Source: Owenia fusiformis (Eukaryota; Annelida; Polychaeta; Sabellida; Oweniidae). Taken from it: a stretch of DNA of 43,000 nt. Below, in pieces: positions 1-20,846 of the stretch. The stretch lies in NCBI GenBank assembly GCA_903813345.2, contig CAIIXF020000002.1, positions 16,760,467-16,803,466 on the forward strand. The letters are read 5' to 3'. A model generated the notes under the pieces. The model worked only from the letters and a program-made list of their open reading frames with translations, was not told the DNA's origin and did no database searches. The first letter of the stretch is position 1, and each line of letters opens with the position of its first letter. The translations under genes and the position numbers were made by a program.

Positions 1-193
1 TGACGTTCCGTCAAAGTAACTAGTTGTGGAACAGTGAAAACAGTGAATCAAGAAAATGTCGAAAATCAAGAAATTAACATCACCCATATGAATTATAGGC
101 CTAGCTTTCCTAATTTTTGACATTTTACGTCAAGTATTTACTTATACATCTGCACTTCACGAGGTGCTGATATCATTGCATAGTTGCCCAATC

Positions 194-359
194 AGCTGAT
201 GTCTGCAGTGTATACCTCCCGAGCCAACCACTCCAAGGACGGTTGCTCAAGAACGTGAACGACGAGTGGATCGTCAGGCAGCAACTGTGCATTGATGCTA
301 AGATTACATACTTTGAGCACCCCATGGAGTGTAGATGGATTATGAAGTGACCCAATTAT
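194..359 (+). other. possible orphan coding exon
   Basis: A GC-richer island follows a plausible acceptor (cattgcatag) and stays open on the plus strand up to a TGA at about 357-359. Read with a phase 1 start it gives two cysteines and a segment like LQGRLLKNVNDEW. It could be the last exon of an upstream gene or an early exon of the kringle gene. The LxG...V pattern recalls the start of a PAN/apple domain, but the expected first cysteine is missing. The opposite strand is also open, so even the strand is uncertain. Confidence 0.25.
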
Positions 360-1401
360 GGATTATATGTAACTACAAGTTGCATATTCCAAAAGCTAAA
401 CACATAATATCAATATGTGATAAACTGCTTTCATTGTTCAAAATGTCGTCCAAAACTCAGACTGAGTGATGTCAGAACTTTGCCACGCATATCCATGACA
501 ATTGTTACCATAGTAACTATAACTTTTATTTACACGTATTTGGTTGTTAAGGAATTTTCAAAGAGTAGAGTTATGATCTTGTGAAAGTTTCAGGAAGAGA
601 AAAGCAAGCGAATAGAAGTTATATGGCAAAATTAGCTATTCTTATTGAACGCCCTTCACTAAACTCACGTTTCATATTCCAAGTAGGCCTCTCGACGAGG
701 AGTATATAGGATTGTCAAGATAGGAATACAGGTTGATTATTTAAGTAATTGATGAAATTCCTCCAAAGACAAGTTATTTTGATTAACATAATTTAATTGT
801 CATCGTTTTTGACAGATTCTTAAACAAATTAACAAACAATAATGGTTTGGCTTAAACATGAGCGGAGTCTTTATTTTTCATTCACATTACATTATTATAA
901 ATTGCGATTAAACCGCCCGAATGTATAATACAATATTAGTAATTTAAAAAAGGGTGGACTATGGGTTGAAAACCTGCCAATGGTGCAATAAACAGTGAAT
1001 TGAATATAAAACATAGATGTCATTACAGTCATTCGTCCAATTAAAAATCATTTGCACATATAAATAATCTATTATGCTATTTACCCACATTTTGAATCAC
1101 TTTTTGATGAAATTTTGACAATGACAGTTTTTTAGCTTGTGCAAATGAATTCGTCGGCGTGAGAGCACGTCTAGATCTTCCGAACACTTAATTTCGCAAC
1201 ATGTTGAAATTGTTTATGCTAAATGCATGGACGGTCATCAACGTTTCACAACCAGAACACATTATCCAAAGAAAATGTCATCATAACTGATGAGGAAGGT
1301 ATTTTTGACTATTTTTCAAGATTGCTTTCATTGGCCACCTTCACTAGGAGAATACGAAGTATGATTACAGGTTATTTGGTAATATAAAAGATGTGGCAAT
1401 A
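360..1401. other. non-coding AT-rich stretch
   Basis: I see no open frame with family resemblance, no RNA gene and no clear repeat here. Confidence 0.5.
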
Positions 1402-1403
1402 TA

Positions 1404-2221
1404 CTTGGGTGCATCAAAAAGTTTTGCAATTTTGACACTATCTCAAGTTCTACATTTAGCTTTGCTTTGAAATTTGGTACAATCATAGATCATACATTTC
1501 TACATAATGTGTCATGATTTAGCTGCTCATCTGTGATTGGTTAAAAATATATGGTTGCTATAGTAACGGGACCCGAGGGTACTCGGTTCCACCTAGAATA
1601 TGTTAATTTTAAATTCTATTATATTCTGTTTTTATTATGATTCAGTCACCAAAATTACAGGTTTGTGTGTCTTTTCATTCCCCTTTTTCTATTTCTTATT
1701 GTTCTGATGGCATTACAAAAGACTTTTGACATATGGATTTACATTATGATATAGATTGTGGGGAGAACTTGTGAATTCTGGCAGCCATTTTGTTTCAAGT
1801 AAATTTCAGGGGAATTTCAGGCTGTCTTCATAGACTAGGTCCATAGACGTCAACAATGTATGGCAGCTGGGGACAATTATTTTGAATAATTTGAGAACAA
1901 TATTTGCAGAAAATTGATAACAGGAATTTGAGAATAATGTTTTAATATGCAGAACATAGTTAATATGAGACTAAACAGGGTGTTGGCAAATTGATATCAT
2001 TTATTCTGTTTATTGCGTAATAATGAATTTGCATGGAACCATGAGGTCGCATCTTATGTTGCTATGACAACCATATTTTCTTTAAAAATGAAGATCCAGT
2101 CTCCAAATTTTACAGGTATGTCCAAAAATGTATGATATCTGTATGTGCCAAATATGATGACATAGCTCAATATAGTTATTGCGATAGAGTCAAAATTGCA
2201 AAACTTTTTGATGCACCCAAG
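1404..2221. mobile_element. non-autonomous TA-flanked inverted-repeat element
   Basis: The left end (CTTGGGTGCATCAAAAAG...) and the right end (...CTTTTTGATGCACCCAAG) are inverted copies for about 35 bp, extending through TTTTGCAATTTTGAC. Both ends are flanked by TA (1402-1403 and 2222-2223), the target duplication of Tc1/mariner-type transposons. The 818-bp interior has no transposase frame, so this is a deletion derivative or MITE-like element. Confidence 0.75.
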
Positions 2222-2223
2222 TA

Positions 2224-3361
2224 GTATCCTTAGTTATTACAGTACAGTGAACATCAACAAATTCTCAAACAGCATCCATTTTATTTCACACGCTTGCCTC
2301 CTTAATGTCTGATCAAACTGTAATATATCTGTCATCAATTTTAATTTATTCCAAATGCACATTGATTAATGATTAATAACAGTCACGTGGTACTCATCGT
2401 TTGATAAATATTTTTAGAATACTCGAACAAACAATGGGTAGATAATTATATCTTGACCTATTACTTCAGCGTTTTTTATTATCCTCGACTTTGCAATACA
2501 ATACCGTCAGATCAAGCCCCTTTTTGGTCCCCATTTTTGATTGGCCGAAAATGTAGATCTCCATTTTCTGACATGCAACTTCATATCAAGATGCGGGATC
2601 AAGATCAAGCAATTTTGATTTAGTTTTATGATCTAAAAACATATTTTATCCATGATATACACCCCGTGTATATCATGGATATATACGCAATAAGTGTCCC
2701 GGTCACCTGACAAAAAGTGTTCAATGGTAATGGTGTGACATCTCGTCTCTTATTGTCTACACATCTTAAATTCCAAGGGAGAAATCATAATTGTGTTTTA
2801 ATGAATGTTGGATTATGTCGAAATTCCCACGTATTGCAAACTATTTTCAGTGCAGGAGGGAGGTTTAGACTTATAAAGCGAGAAAGAGGTTTTACATGTG
2901 AAAAATACGTTTTGCAAGGATCATATGGTATCATAGATTGTAGGTTAATTTTTGATACATTAACTGTTGTGTCAAATATTGTTTACATTCATTAACGTTT
3001 TCAAGATTGTACTCAAATACAGTTTTGTCACATTGTAGATATAGATAAACATAACCTACTGTCTTGTATTTCATGGCAGTTCTGCAAGTTTATTTATGGA
3101 AATTCGGAAGAATTGTTCACTGTTGCTATGTAAGTACAGTCATCTTCATAATATGTTACATCTAAAATCTTAAACACTAAACAGATATTGCTTTTAATGG
3201 AAAACAAATTGAAAATATAAAAGTCTTACATATTTGGTACAACTATCTCACACTCTGTGATGCGTATGATACAAACGTGTAATAAGATTGAAGAGTGCAA
3301 AAGTAAACGTTTGAATACAGCGACACAACTCTCAATAAATCATATACATAGGGAATATTCT
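2224..3361. other. mostly non-coding stretch upstream of the LINE remnant
   Basis: A 92-codon open frame at 2717-2995 contains NHNCVLMN, which loosely recalls the end of a PAN/apple domain, but no convincing splice sites frame it. A short palindrome lies at about 2651-2680 (atccatgatatacacc...ggtgtatatcatggat type). Nothing else is recognisable. Confidence 0.4.
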
Positions 3362-4264
3362 TTATGTAAAGGATATTATAGATGTGAATGGCAATTTACT
3401 TAAAGAGGAACATATTTTAGGAAAATTAAAAGACAAGAGAAACTGGATTTCAGAAATATCTTTAGCCAGGAAAATACTGCAACCTTTCGAAAAAATGATG
3501 AAACCTAAAATTGCTAAGTTTGTAAACATTATGAAAGGACAATTTTTTACACAAATGATAAAAAAGTATTCTTCAAAGATCAAAAATCTAAGTTTTTCTA
3601 TAATATCCTTGAATATCATAATAAAGAAAGAATGTACACTAAAGATAAATGGAAGATTGAATTTAAATTTCACATAAATTGGAAAATGTATTTTAATAAC
3701 AAGATTATAGCAATTGTTGATAAAAAAGTAGCTTACTTTAACTTCAAATTATTTCATAATGTTCTTCCATCTTCCATAGATCTTTTTAAGTGGAAAAAAG
3801 CAGATTCAAAAATTTGCAATTTTTGTAAGGTTGAAAATAATTTAAAACACATTATTATAGAGTGCGATCAAATAAAAGACTTGTGGATCTATATTTCTTC
3901 AAAATTAAAAATCAAAATTTCATGGAAAAATATTGTTATTGGCAATAATATTATTTTTAAAAGAAGTCATGAAAATGTCATTGATCTAATAATATCAACA
4001 TTTGCATATAACAGCTATAAATCATGGCTCATTAGCAAAGAAAAACATAGTCCAAGATCATGGAGGAACACATTATATTATTCAATCGCACACCTATGTA
4101 TTTATGAAAAGTCAACCTATGAAATTAAAAATATTAAATCATATATACAAAAATTAAAAGAATGAGGTGTTCATGCCGCAGTCTTAGGCAAACCTTTATT
4201 TGTAACCCCACTATCCATTCTTTGGGGAAAATTGTACTTTCTATTATTTTGGAATAAAAAAAAT
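3362..4264 (+). mobile_element. 3' fragment of a LINE (L1/Tx1-like), frameshifted
   Basis: The plus strand encodes the C-terminal part of a non-LTR retrotransposon polymerase. The segment from about 3540 to 4165 runs through a W-rich stretch, FNFKLFHNVLP, then the zinc-knuckle-like CNFC...HIIIEC...LW signature of the zf-RVT region found after reverse transcriptase in L1/Tx1-type LINEs. Upstream coding (3384 to about 3540) lies in a different frame, so there is a frameshift near 3535. The stop at 4163-4165 is followed by about 85 bp of 3' UTR and an A-rich/TA-rich tail at 4255-4283, the expected LINE 3' end. The reverse transcriptase core and endonuclease are absent, so this is a 5'-truncated dead copy. 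Confidence 0.75.
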
Positions 4265-4283
4265 ATATATATATATATATATA
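4262..4283. repeat. (TA)n microsatellite
   Basis: An uninterrupted TA run directly follows the A-rich tail of the LINE fragment. Such runs often grow from retrotransposon tails. Confidence 0.85.
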
Positions 4284-4639
4284 CATAGGGACGTGGATAC
4301 TAAAACAGCACATGAGTGTTTAGTAGTCATCATATTTCGGCAATATTTGCATTTTAGGTACATTAGCATACGTGATTCTCCTATGTCGTTCACAAAAAGG
4401 TAAAATATTAAATTTTCTTGAAAACTCTTGTTCTGATTAAATTGCTTACAAATAGTTTTAAATACAACGGTCATTATTTCTATTTAATATTTCATTAAAT
4501 GTTAAATACGTGTTGAAATAGTATCTACTTTTAGTGTAAATACGATCGAGAATTACGGTCGGGCATGATTGTGTTCTTTCCCAAAAGGAGTCCATAAAAC
4601 GACTTTCTCCTTGAAATATAAAACGGTCTTATATTGTAG

Positions 4640-15107
<10,468 letters not shown>

Positions 15108-15690
15108 TTTCAGTATGTGTCCATCTACTTACTGGTGAAATTATTAGAAAAACAGAAGTCAGATGGTTGTTACTATTCCAGCATAGTTAGCTTCACATAA
15201 TGGAAGATAATACATTTGCCTAAATACAATCTGATCTGATATAAAATAACTGCCTGTCTGAAGTCGACTGCTGTAGACAGACCGTTTATAAATTTCAATT
15301 TTATATAGGTTAAGTATATACAGAAAAATATATAAAGGAATAAGGCCAAAGGCTCAATAGAGTGTGGACAAATTTAAGCAGAGAACCACTTTTTTGAATG
15401 ACCGAGGGAGCCAGTATTAAATGTTGACATTCAAGATACATTCAAAATTCAAGTACATATGATCATCCAAAGTCCAGTGAGTCATGTGGCTAAATTGTTC
15501 TTACACATTGAAAGATCTTGTACAACATAAGTTTACTTCAACAAAAACCATGGTAAGTTTAAAATAAATGAAAGAAATATATGTATGGCTAGCGCCGTTA
15601 TTTTTCGACTTTTGATATACTACGTTACGGTAGTAGTGCACAAAGAACATTAAAACTAAATAAAATTGCAAGATGACATTAATAAAATTC
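15108..15690 (+). promoter_or_regulatory. 3' UTR with candidate polyadenylation signals
   Basis: AATAAA occurs at 15563-15568, 15659-15664 and 15681-15686 downstream of the receptor stop codon. The first is the nearest consensus signal. Which one is used cannot be told from sequence. Confidence 0.55.
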
Positions 15691-15920
15691 TTTCATATAT
15701 GAATTGCATATGATGTCAAATCCTTTCTGTCGTTCTACAAAATCACCAGTTTCTAAATCCAGCGAGCACTGTCATTTTAGTTCTAGAATTGCAAAATGAA
15801 GATAGATTAAACATGTTTTAGTACTTGATAATGCTGTCCAGTCGATATTCTGTAAAGACAATTAAACTGCATTAGAGACAAAATTTGACAGATCAAAACT
15901 GAAGAAAAAGGTGCGTTTAC

Positions 15921-16045
15921 CTATTATTGTTTACACGCCTTCTTGGTACACGCCACATTGCCATCCAAGCAAGAGCATGTATTGCAGCCGTCTGTAGCAT
16001 CGAACCTTTCTCCTTCGGCACGGTAGATTTCGTCATAGAAACAAT
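15921..16045 (-). CDS. repeat 4 exon with stop codon
   Basis: The exon follows cgaattcag on the minus strand. It encodes DCFYDEIYRAEGERF, then DGCNTCSCLDGNVACTKKAC, and ends KQ-stop. TAATAG lies directly before gtaaac. Confidence 0.85.
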
Positions 16046-18546
16046 CTGAATTCGAGTATACATGTATATACAGTAAACTCTGTCTAAGTGGAACACATTG
16101 GGTACCTTTAAAAAGTGTTCCACATGGTAGGCGATCCACATTTATAGGTGCATTTAACATTAAGTCGGTTGGTCTTGAGACTCTGGAAAGTGTTACACTT
16201 ATAGAGGTATTCCGCATCTAGAAGTGTTTCACTTAACAAGTTAAACTGCATATTCAATGTGTAAATAAGCATGTATTATAACCATGATTATAGCCATATA
16301 ACCACCCTTTGATAACACTTATACGATGTTATAAGATACACAGGGGCTACTACAGGTATATCCTGTGAACATGAGTCTCATGCTTAAGCACCTCTTGTGT
16401 GTAAGGGTTTTGCATTCACATTACAAATAAAATGAAATTTCCACTCACGAGAACAATATATTCTAGTACACGAGACATTTCCATCAATACAACGACATGT
16501 GTTACATCCGTCACCACGAGGGAAGCTAGACCCAGGTTCGCGGTTCTTTTTATTGTGGACACAGCCTTCTCTTTCTCTTTGAGGTGGACATGCCATTAAT
16601 GTACACACCGTGTTACCATTCTGTGTACAGGAGCATTTGTTACATCCGTCTGTGGAGTCGTACATGTATGCTTCTCCAACAGCATAATAAACGCCGTCAT
16701 AAAAGCAGTCTGAATGAAAGCAAATATACATAAATGTACATAAACTAGAGTAACTTAAAAAAACTCCAAGTGATTTTCTTTAAAAGACAGGAATCAGTAG
16801 AACAACTGCAATATTTTGGTAACTACATAATATTGTGTGATATTGTATGTAAGTGGACTACATTTGCACATGACAAAGGGTGCTGGAAACCATGGACGGG
16901 GAATAGATGCATCAAAAGAATTTAAAAACATTCCAACAGTTGCATTGCCGGCTCTACGAGCTAAGTAGAACGTGCAAAGCTAACTCACGTTCACAATGTA
17001 TTTTGGTACATGAGACAATTCCATCAGCACAATGGCAAGTGTTACATCCGTCACCACGAGGGAAGCTAGTCTTGTCCTTGTGGATTTTTTTTATTGTGGA
17101 TACACTCATTCTTCAGGTTTTCTACAGAATTAAAGTAAAATTGAAGTAAAGTACAATGTCGCGATCGGAAATATATACAATATGTATCATATTTAAATGC
17201 AGTAGACAGCGTGCAACTATATATCGCAGGTTGGGCCAAAGAACTTCTACATAAACATGAACCAATCTGCAATAATCATCCTATTCTCGAGTTATTGTGT
17301 TTTAGTATTTGCGTGCGTTCGACTGTGGTTGTACTTGTTGGTTTGTGTATTGCTTGCTTTGTTTTCATTGTTTTGTTGGATTGATTATTTCAGTGAAACT
17401 ATAGTTTACTTCTTTGGCATGCCAACTGCAATGTAAGAAAATACGAATAGCCTTAAAAGGCAAGAAGGTAAGCTGATGAAACATCAGGGGTGACCAAATA
17501 TTTACTTTGCACCGTCCTCATAATCCCTCTGTGGAGACAGAGTTTTGTTGTGTGCCGTATGCACAAGAAGTGTAAATTTTGATCCAGTGGTCTTATACGA
17601 TCGTTATCACAAATTCGCTTAATTCCGCCATTGAAAATTGAAATATTCAAGTCACGCATCAAGTCTCTAGATTTACATTCTCGCGACCTCGACTCTCATC
17701 CAATACCAAGGTACAGGTATATGTGTTTATGACCTAAGGTCACAAGGACAACGAGATGTCATCGACAAATTTGGATTTGTGATGAAGCAGGTCGTCTTCA
17801 TAAGAAATTTCAATATTTTCACATATTTTTTAACTGAAAAGCTGCTTATTGCGCAGAGAAAATGAACCAGAACATACAATGTCGATCTACGAAAGTCTAT
17901 TACGATCAAATACGAAGTTACTGAAAAAGACGCGAACGTTTTTCAATCAGAATGATCGTTTTTCAATGATAACTTTTTAACTTATTTTAATGGGCTTTTA
18001 ACTATTTTCCTTGATAATCCACACATTAAAATATTTTTTACTTCAAACAGGTACATCTTCCTTTAAATATAATAAAAAATAAGCACGAGCAAAGTGACGG
18101 AGCAAGCAATGCGGCGGATGACATCCTGTGAGGACTTATTGCAAGAAAAATGTTTCAGCAGACTCAGAATTATTATCTAAAATAACAGGAAGGTATGAGA
18201 TCAAAGCACTCCCCACAAAATGATTTTGTTAACGGTGCTGAGGAAAGGGAGACTCTGGGGAAAGAAGAACTGTGTGCACTAGCGAAAGAGATGGAGAAGC
18301 TGGACTTCAAGAGCAAGCTATGATGGTGGAGACCAGCCCCTTCGAAAAATCCTATGATTTATTAATTTAAGATATGCCCCTGTATAATATTTTATAGTCT
18401 ATTATACAGACACAGATCGCAGAGAGGCAAAGTCAATTCCTCTATGTAAAAAATAAGTATAGAAGTAAATACTTACTCTTTCCTTTTCTTGCATCCAAGC
18501 ACTTCAGAAGTGTTGCCAGTAACACAATTTTCACGAGTGGCGTCAT
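15924..18546 (-). CDS. small secreted protein with four pacifastin/VWC-like repeats (one exon frameshifted)
   Basis: Minus-strand exons are 18546-18477 (ATG and signal peptide), 17121-16989, 16709-16449 and 16045-15924 (stop TAA), all joined in phase 1. If the frameshift at 17085-17092 is ignored, the product is about 194 residues. Exon 1 gives a typical signal peptide (MTPLVKIVLLATLLKC). Four repeats follow the pattern C-x18-19-CNxCxCxxxGxxxCTxxxC: one in exon 2, two in exon 3, one in exon 4. The core matches the pacifastin inhibitor signature, but the spacing after the first cysteine is longer and also fits half-VWC modules. By the pacifastin model the residues after CT (K, L, R, K) would be the inhibitory site; this is inference. 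The donor just after the stop codon (15920/15921) implies a spliced 3' UTR. Confidence 0.8.
16449..16709 (-). CDS. repeats 2 and 3 exon
   Basis: A 261-bp phase 1-1 exon lies between ttcattcag and gtgagt. It holds two repeats: DCFYDGVYYAVGEAY...CNKCSC...CTLMAC and GCVHNKKNREPGSSF...CNTCRC...CTRIYC. Confidence 0.88.
16989..17121 (-). pseudogene. repeat 1 exon with +1 frameshift in an A8 run
   Basis: Between attctgtag and gtgagt the exon starts NLKNECIHNKK and later reads TSFPRGDGCNTCHC...CTKIHC, but in another frame. The length is 133 bp, where the phase 1-1 pattern needs a multiple of three. The break falls at the A8 run (T8 on the plus strand, 17085-17092); the paralogous exon has AAAAAG there. 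Skipping this exon keeps exon 1 and the next exon in frame. It may be a true null exon or a sequencing error in the homopolymer. Confidence 0.75.
18477..18546 (-). CDS. signal peptide exon of the pacifastin/VWC-like gene
   Basis: ATG at 18546-18544 opens 23 codons (basic N-region, IVLLATLL core, then CLDA before a likely cleavage site) and ends in phase 1 at gtaagt. The phase matches all downstream exons. Confidence 0.8.
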
Positions 18547-18600
18547 AATCTTGGTTGAGCAACTGTCTCGCAGAGTTAATCAAAAACCGCTCATTGGCAA

Positions 18601-18608
18601 TATTTATA
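18601..18608 (-). promoter_or_regulatory. TATA box
   Basis: TATAAATA on the minus strand lies about 55 bp before the start codon, leaving room for transcription to begin about 30 bp downstream with a short 5' leader. Confidence 0.6.
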
Positions 18609-20346
18609 GGCATGGGACTGGTGATCAAAAATAAAGTAATACGTAAACACGTGATTTGTGGCATGTCATATCATGTAGAGTGTTTCAAAAATATCAGAGC
18701 CGTGTCACAATTTCTCTATTGGACCAGTCATCTGAATTAAAAGTGTATTTCTATATTTGGTCACAATGTTAACTGAATGTATGTGTGTAATTGAAAAATT
18801 AATTTTATTTTCTGTTAAGATATGTTTTCAGAAATGAGAGCATCGGTCCTCTTACTTTTAGAACAACATGTACACGTAGACGTAATCCCACGAGAGCTCG
18901 CATATGCAGATTAAAATCATAATTTCATAACAATAACATTTTATCATGATCAGATAAATGTTTATTAAAATATTGTGTAATTTGTTCATTGCATCCAGTG
19001 ATGGCAAGAACAAAGGTGACTGATTTTACTATATTATTATTTTCGACGTAATTGATGTGTAGGCATTATAAAACAAAAAAGTTATCCTTTCACGCTTTTC
19101 TTCACTTCTCATGTATTACTGTAAAAATACATGCCAGTATTAGAATGGATGATTATAAAAAGGGTTTACCGGGAAAGTTTTGGATGAAAATGTAATATGT
19201 ACCGTTAAATGCAATTAATTAGTTAAAGCCTCGATAAGACGGGTGCGGAAAAGTATGGAATATGGGACGTTCGAGATCACACACCCAACGCGTTTTAACT
19301 TCATTTTTCAAAAAGTATGCGAGAAAATATAAAATAAGGAAATAGAGAGACATAGTTGATGGGGCTGCATAGCTGTGGCATCGTATAACCTCTCCTGAAT
19401 CAACCAATCTACTAACAGACAAACCAAGACAAATAATTTTTAAATGATGAAGTAATTTTCCATTGTTTCATGGTGAAGTCAATGTGAGTATTGGCATGAG
19501 GCCAAAAAAAGATTCCATGACCCAGACAGCAGAAATGTTAAATGTTTAATATAATGCAAAACCCGTTGCAAAAAGTTGTGCTAACTTAGAGTAAGCAGTA
19601 CGCATCTGGGTTATTGCAAAATCAACCTATTTGAATTGAAAATCGTGTACGTGATCGAATTTACAAAGTTCGTCACCACATTCTTCAAAATACTATGTAG
19701 AACGTTGCATTGCACTACTCCCCAACAGTTTGACAGTACCATATATCCCCAATATTTCAAGTTTATTCCAAAGGTTTTGGTGATTTGAAGAATCTGGACA
19801 ACAATTGACTTTTTATATTTATTAGATTTATAAATGTAGAAACTTTTGAGATGTTGATAAAAACCATGAATATTGTAAGTCCAAACATTCTAAATTGAAA
19901 ATCTGAACTTTTTTGGGGAGAGAGTTGCTCGAAATCTCTGACTTTTCCTTTATTAGACAAAATAAACATTGTTATCAATAATAAATCACTTGTATTATGA
20001 AAGATCAAACAATCGGTCACAGTTTTTTTGCGGAGAATCCGAGCCCCGGGCTGCAGCCTGTAGACATACCTGAATGTTGTTCCAGGTACCAACTGTTCTT
20101 CTCCCCTAAATCATTACTGAGACTGAAAGTTTATTAACCGGAATATGTTATTTACAAAGAGCTATAAAATTCTACTAATAATTTCATAACTTTATATTTT
20201 TATTAATAAAAGTGCATCTGGCACGAAACTGAGGCCCGGGATATCTGTCATAAATCGTCTTGAATGAAACGGTTTAACTTTGTTGTATTAATGTAAACAA
20301 ATCCTGCTAAACTTGTAATTTTAGTTGTAATGTAACAAGACTAATA
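18609..20346. other. no gene recognised
   Basis: Short open frames occur on both strands but none shows domain features, splice framing or codon patterns that set it apart from AT-rich noise. Confidence 0.5.
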
Positions 20347-20350
20347 TTAA

Positions 20351-20842
20351 AGGCCCACTTTGCGAATTTTCAACGTTTTTGGGCAAAAATAAAGACTTAC
20401 ATTTGAATTTCATAGTTTGTCCAATGTATTGATAAGTACCTTATCTTTCATTTGACACAAACAACAGCTAAAACGGACCACAACCTAGCTTACGATGAAT
20501 TTTCAAAAAACAATTTTGGTCTGTCAAGCTTTATATATCAAGTTTTTATCGATGTCATTAAAAGATGGCGAAGTTGTTTGTATTATTTGATACTTTCATT
20601 TTAATTTGTAGAAGTGTCGCCATCTTTTAAATCAAAAGTTTCTTAAAACATGCATTTTGTTCATCATGTGCATGCATGTCTAATGATCTCTGAACTTCAA
20701 ATGCTTTTTCTATGTGAGTTAATTTTTCTCGGTTCAATAGTAAAGCAAATCAAACGTTGTCTCATATTTGAGTGAGTGTGTGAGAAACATGTTTCAGTGA
20801 TTGTTTTTTTATTTGTTCTTCTAAATTAAGTTTAGTCCGCCT
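20351..20842. mobile_element. MITE-like element flanked by TTAA
   Basis: The ends read AGGCCCACT... and ...AGTCCGCCT, inverted with mismatches, and TTAA flanks both sides (20347-20350, 20843-20846). TTAA is the piggyBac-type target. Inside, a second inverted repeat (AAAAGATGGCGA...TCGCCATCTTTT, about 20564-20629) forms a hairpin. No transposase is present. Confidence 0.6.
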
Positions 20843-20846
20843 TTAA

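Noticed and set aside
17453-17662. 69-codon minus-strand frame between exons of the pacifastin/VWC-like gene
   Set aside because: It lacks the repeat cysteine pattern and splice sites; possibly an old mobile-element scrap.
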